Shown here in pieces: positions 15,082 to 17,729 of a DNA stretch of 17,729 bases. The DNA is taken from NCBI GenBank assembly GCA_040901795.1, contig JBBDYH010000118.1:1-17729 (forward strand). The letters run 5' to 3'. The first letter of the stretch is position 1. Every line of letters begins with the position of its first letter. Source of the stretch: JBBDYH01 sp040901795 (GTDB lineage Bacteria > Planctomycetota > Planctomycetia > Pirellulales > JALHPA01). The notes below the pieces were generated by a model, which saw only the letters and a program-made list of their open reading frames with translations, was not told where the DNA came from and did not search any database. The translations under genes and the position numbers were made by a program.

Positions 15082-16185
15082 ATGTTTACTGTCGAACACC
15101 TTCCCGCCGACCTTGCCACGCCCTGTCTCGTAGTCGACGCTGAAACCGTGCGCGCCAACATCGCCGGCATGGCCGACTATTGCCGCGAGCATCGGTTGCG
15201 CCTGCGGCCGCACACCAAGACGCACAAGTCGCGCTTCGTCGCCAGGCTGCAGTTGGCCGCAGGGGCCGCGGGACTGACGGTCGCCAAAGCCGGCGAAGCC
15301 GAAGTCATGGCGGAAGTCTGCGACGACGTGCTCATCGCCTACCCGGCGATCGATCCGCCGCGCACGCGGAAACTCGCACAGCTCGCCCGCAAGCGGACTG
15401 TGCGCGTTGGCATCGATTCGGTGGAAGCGGCGGAGGCGCTTTCGGCCGCCGCGGGCGAACAGCACGCCGAGTTGGGAATCCTCGTCGATCTCGACCTCGG
15501 CTTCGGCCGCACCGGAGTTCAAACCGCGGCTGAGGCTGCAAACCTCGCCCATGCGATCGATCGCCTTTCCGGCGTGCGACTCGACGGCGTGATGTTCTTT
15601 CCCGGCCACATCACCGGTTCGCCGGAGCAACAACGCCCGCACATCGACCGCGCCGCCGAGCGCCTTGAGGAAGTGCTCAATGTCTGGCAGCGCGACTGGA
15701 TCGCGGCTCGGATCGTCTCCGGCGGCTCAACGCCCACCGCCTTTCAATCACACCACTTCAAACTGCTGACCGAGATTCGCCCGGGCACCTACGTGTTCAA
15801 CGGGGTCAATGAGCTTTACGGCGGGTATGCGACCCTCGACGATTGCGCCGCGCGCGTGCTGTGTACCGTCGTCAGTACCGCGGTGTCCGGCAAAGTGGTG
15901 CTTGACGGGGGCTCCAAGGTTTTTACGTCCGACCGTTGCGGGCCGCGGCCGGAAAGCGGCCATGGCCTGATCGTCGAATACCCCGAGGCGAAGATCGTCC
16001 GCCTCAGCGAGGAGCACGCCGAGGTGGATGTGTCGATGTGCAAGCGCCGACCGAAGGTCGGCCAGCGCGTCAGCGTTGTGCCCAACCATATTTGCCCTTG
16101 TGTAAATCTGCTCGACACATTTTGGTGGTGGGAAAACGGCTCGGCGGTTGCCATCCGCGTAGATGCCCGCGGCCAGTTGAGTTGA
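15082..16185 (+). CDS. D-threonine aldolase / D-serine dehydratase family PLP enzyme
   Basis: 367-residue fold-type III PLP enzyme with an alanine-racemase-like N-terminal barrel and the D-serine dehydratase-like C-terminal domain. RPHTKTHK at 42-49 carries the PLP lysine (Lys46 by family analogy). SGGSTPT at 213-219 should bind the cofactor phosphate. PNHICP at 334-339 gives His336 and Cys338, the HxC metal pair characteristic of this family. Members cleave D-threonine or other D-beta-hydroxy amino acids to glycine and an aldehyde, or dehydrate D-serine; the sequence does not choose between them. The ATG at 15082 has no Shine-Dalgarno and follows a C-rich spacer (15041-15081), but the protein aligns naturally from DLATPCLVVD onward, so this start is plausible. 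It sits between a dipeptidase and a transporter gene on the same strand. Confidence 0.92.
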   Translation: MFTVEHLPADLATPCLVVDAETVRANIAGMADYCREHRLRLRPHTKTHKSRFVARLQLAAGAAGLTVAKAGEAEVMAEVCDDVLIAYPAIDPPRTRKLAQLARKRTVRVGIDSVEAAEALSAAAGEQHAELGILVDLDLGFGRTGVQTAAEAANLAHAIDRLSGVRLDGVMFFPGHITGSPEQQRPHIDRAAERLEEVLNVWQRDWIAARIVSGGSTPTAFQSHHFKLLTEIRPGTYVFNGVNELYGGYATLDDCAARVLCTVVSTAVSGKVVLDGGSKVFTSDRCGPRPESGHGLIVEYPEAKIVRLSEEHAEVDVSMCKRRPKVGQRVSVVPNHICPCVNLLDTFWWWENGSAVAIRVDARGQLS

Positions 16186-16199
16186 AGTGTATTAACCCT

Positions 16200-16224
16200 C
16201 GTTCCCACGCTCTGCGTGGGAACG
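16200..16224. repeat. GTTCCCACGC hairpin (REP-like)
   Basis: CGTTCCCACGC (16200-16210) and GCGTGGGAACG (16214-16224) form a perfect 11-bp stem with a TCT loop, 14 bases after the stop codon of the PLP enzyme gene. It shares the CGTTCCCA...TGGGAACG stem with 13833-13857. Confidence 0.8.
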
Positions 16225-16228
16225 AACC

Positions 16229-16247
16229 CGTGCCGCTCTGCGGCACG
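16229..16247. repeat. CGTGCCGC hairpin (REP-like)
   Basis: CGTGCCGC and GCGGCACG form a perfect 8-bp stem around TCT, the same loop as the hairpin immediately before it. Confidence 0.7.
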
Positions 16248-16258
16248 AAAGCGTGTGT

Positions 16259-16281
16259 GCCACTGCTCGCTGCGAGCAGTG
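16259..16281. repeat. CACTGCTC hairpin, copy 2 of 2
   Basis: CACTGCTCGC (16261-16270) and GCGAGCAGTG (16272-16281) are complementary around a single T. The 23-base unit differs from 1798-1820 at two positions; the changes here extend the stem from 8 bp towards 9-10 bp. Confidence 0.7.
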
Positions 16282-16298
16282 ATGCTGTTTTCAGATTC

Positions 16299-16322
16299 CT
16301 CGGCGCCTCTGCGGCTCCGCGG
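16299..16322. repeat. Degenerate 8-mer tandem before the MFS start
   Basis: Three consecutive 8-base units, CTCGGCGC, CTCTGCGG and CTCCGCGG, end eight bases before the ATG of the transporter gene. They occupy the place where a ribosome binding site would be, and none is visible. Confidence 0.4.
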
Positions 16323-16330
16323 TTCAATAC

Positions 16331-17689
16331 ATGCCCAATCAGTCGCCACAGACTATCGAGCCGCTCAACGCCGCCTCCTGCGTCCGCTACCGCGTCGTCG
16401 GCATGCTGGTGCTGATGGCGTTGCTCCTGTATCTCGACCGCTTTTGCATCGGCGCCGCCACTCCCGCAATGATCGCCGAGCTAGGCGTCAACAAGGAAGA
16501 GTTTGGCCGCGCGGTTGGGGCGTTTTTCCTGGCGTATGCGCTCGTGCAAGTCCCCGCCGGCTGGCTCTCCGATCGCTTCGGCGGACGCATCACGCTGACC
16601 GCCTACGTGGCGCTCTGGTCGCTGGCCACGCTGCTCATGGGCTTTGCCTACGGCCTGACGGCGATTTTCTTCATGCGGATTCTGCTTGGCGTTTTCCAGG
16701 CAGGCGCGTACCCTGCGGCAGCGGCGACGATTCGCAACTGGGTGCCTCTGGCGGGCCGCGCCCGCGCCAACAGTTGCGTTTCCACCGGCGGGCGTTTGGG
16801 CGGCTTGCTGGCTTTCGCCGTCACGCCGCTGTTGATGCAGGCAGTCGCGGTATCGTTCGGATGGTCGACCGGCCTCTGGCGTCCCATATTCATGATCTAC
16901 GGCGTTTTGGGACTGGCGTGGTCCGCGACGTTCTGGTGGCGGCACCACGACCGCCCGCGGCTTGATCCACGTTGCAATCCAGCGGAAGTCGCCCAGGTCG
17001 AAGCCGACTCAACTGCCGCATCCGAGGATCCCGCGCGGCGTCTCGCGCTTGCGTCGATACTGTTCGACTACAACGTCTGGGTCTTAAGCTCGATCAACTT
17101 TCTGCTCAACATCGGCTGGGTGTTCCTCGTCACCTGGATGCCAACGTACCTGGTCGAGGTGTATGGCACGGAGCTCGACCGCGTCTTCGCGAGCTCGGAG
17201 CAAACCGGCGATCTTCGCACGACGGTGGCCGGCCTCCTCACCGCGGTAACCGCTCTCTCCGGCATGGCCGGCAACCTCTGCGGCGGCTGGTGGGGCGATC
17301 GCGCGGTCGCGCGCTACGGTCTGCGTTGGGGCCGCCGCGCCACCGGTTTAGTCTCCAGCGTCCTGGCGGCGCTCATCTATCTGGCGGCGCAATGGACCGA
17401 TAACGTCTGGCTCTTCGTCGCCGAAATGGTGGCTATCTCGTTTTTGGCCGACCTGGTGCTCGGCTCGCTGTGGGCGATCTACCAGGATATCGGCCGCAGC
17501 AACACCGCGGTCGTACTGGGCTTTGCCAACATGTGCGGCAACCTGGGCGCGGCAGGTTACGGCTGGTTCATCGGCCTGTTGGCGGACGAACGCCAGTGGT
17601 CGCTGGTGTTTGCAATCTCAAGCGTCGGTTTTTGCATCGCCGCCGTCTGCTGGCTGATCGCCGATGCAACCCGCGTGGTCAAGGCCTAG
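16331..17689 (+). CDS. MFS transporter, anion:cation symporter-like
   Basis: 452-residue inner-membrane transporter with about 12 predicted membrane segments. The loop 2-3 signature of the major facilitator superfamily is present (GWLSDRFGGRITL, residues about 77-89). The first segment contains YLDRFCIGAATPAM, typical of the ACS (anion:cation symporter) subfamily that carries hexuronates, phthalate and similar organic anions. A central hydrophilic loop (HHDRPRLDPRCNPAEVAQVEAD) separates the two six-helix halves. Substrate is unknown; position downstream of a dipeptidase and a D-amino acid enzyme suggests a related peptide, amino acid or product, but family membership points to organic anions. 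There is no Shine-Dalgarno before the ATG, and the gap of 145 bases to the PLP gene is filled with hairpins, so cotranscription is possible but less certain. A palindromic element begins at or next to its TAG stop. Confidence 0.9.
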   Translation: MPNQSPQTIEPLNAASCVRYRVVGMLVLMALLLYLDRFCIGAATPAMIAELGVNKEEFGRAVGAFFLAYALVQVPAGWLSDRFGGRITLTAYVALWSLATLLMGFAYGLTAIFFMRILLGVFQAGAYPAAAATIRNWVPLAGRARANSCVSTGGRLGGLLAFAVTPLLMQAVAVSFGWSTGLWRPIFMIYGVLGLAWSATFWWRHHDRPRLDPRCNPAEVAQVEADSTAASEDPARRLALASILFDYNVWVLSSINFLLNIGWVFLVTWMPTYLVEVYGTELDRVFASSEQTGDLRTTVAGLLTAVTALSGMAGNLCGGWWGDRAVARYGLRWGRRATGLVSSVLAALIYLAAQWTDNVWLFVAEMVAISFLADLVLGSLWAIYQDIGRSNTAVVLGFANMCGNLGAAGYGWFIGLLADERQWSLVFAISSVGFCIAAVCWLIADATRVVKA

Positions 17690-17729
17690 TGTCGCCTTTC
17701 GCTCCACGAAAGTAGCGACTTTCGCGGAG
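17687..17729. repeat. REP-like palindromic element truncated by the window end
   Basis: CTTTCG (17696-17701) and CGAAAG (17707-17712) form a small hairpin, and the bases at 17718-17729 are complementary to 17702-17713 with one mismatch. The rest of the right arm lies beyond the window. The layout (TAGT, then a CGCTCC-containing arm, then its inverse) parallels the element inside the fusion gene at 12641-12689. Confidence 0.7.

Noticed and set aside
16200..16281. CRISPR-like array of hairpins
   Set aside because: The three hairpins have different sequences, no equal spacers, and no cas genes are present; they are better explained as REP-like palindromes.

Overview
The window looks like accessory-rich chromosome from a GC-rich planctomycete, probably Pirellulales-like. 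This rests on protein content rather than any marker gene: a Tat-exported Gfo/Idh/MocA oxidoreductase, a LEPR-motif giant surface protein with lamin-tail, CotH and dockerin-like parts, a DUF1501 protein, and a PVC-type dehydrogenase with HEAT repeats and a C-terminal CxxCH heme site. No RNA gene, CRISPR array, transposase or integrase was found.

Layout. 1-223: leader of gene 1 with a decayed palindrome and a CTCACCACTCAC-like repeat. 224-1705 (+): Tat-exported Gfo/Idh/MocA oxidoreductase. 1706-2011: gap packed with inverted repeats. 2012-7537 (+): ~1840-residue CotH/LTD/dockerin-like surface protein whose 3' end overlaps the next gene by 67 bp on opposite strands. 7471-8841 (-): Tat-exported DUF1501 protein. 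8842-9038: divergent promoter region with a perfect TATAAT and a 10-bp palindrome. 9039-13829 (+): ~1600-residue secreted fusion of a NodB-type deacetylase, FG-GAP/VCBS-like repeats, PVC dehydrogenase propeller, HEAT repeats and cytochrome c. 13830-13945: palindromic repeats interrupted by a 10-N assembly gap. 13946-15040, 15082-16185 and 16331-17689 (all +): M19 membrane dipeptidase, D-threonine aldolase/D-serine dehydratase-type PLP enzyme and a 12-TM MFS transporter.

How the genes may work together. The first half is envelope and extracellular biochemistry: an exported oxidoreductase, a giant surface protein, a DUF1501 protein, and a fusion that could deacetylate a carbohydrate and oxidise it with electrons passed to heme. 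The last three genes read as a small catabolic unit: M19 enzymes release amino acids from dipeptides (often with a D-residue), the PLP enzyme acts on D-beta-hydroxy amino acids, and the MFS protein could move substrate or product. That is inference from family and order.

The most unusual non-coding feature is the density of short palindromic (REP-like) elements in most gaps. One 49-bp element sits inside the coding frame of the deacetylase-dehydrogenase-cytochrome fusion, one appears to supply a ribosome binding site, and one begins at or next to a stop codon.
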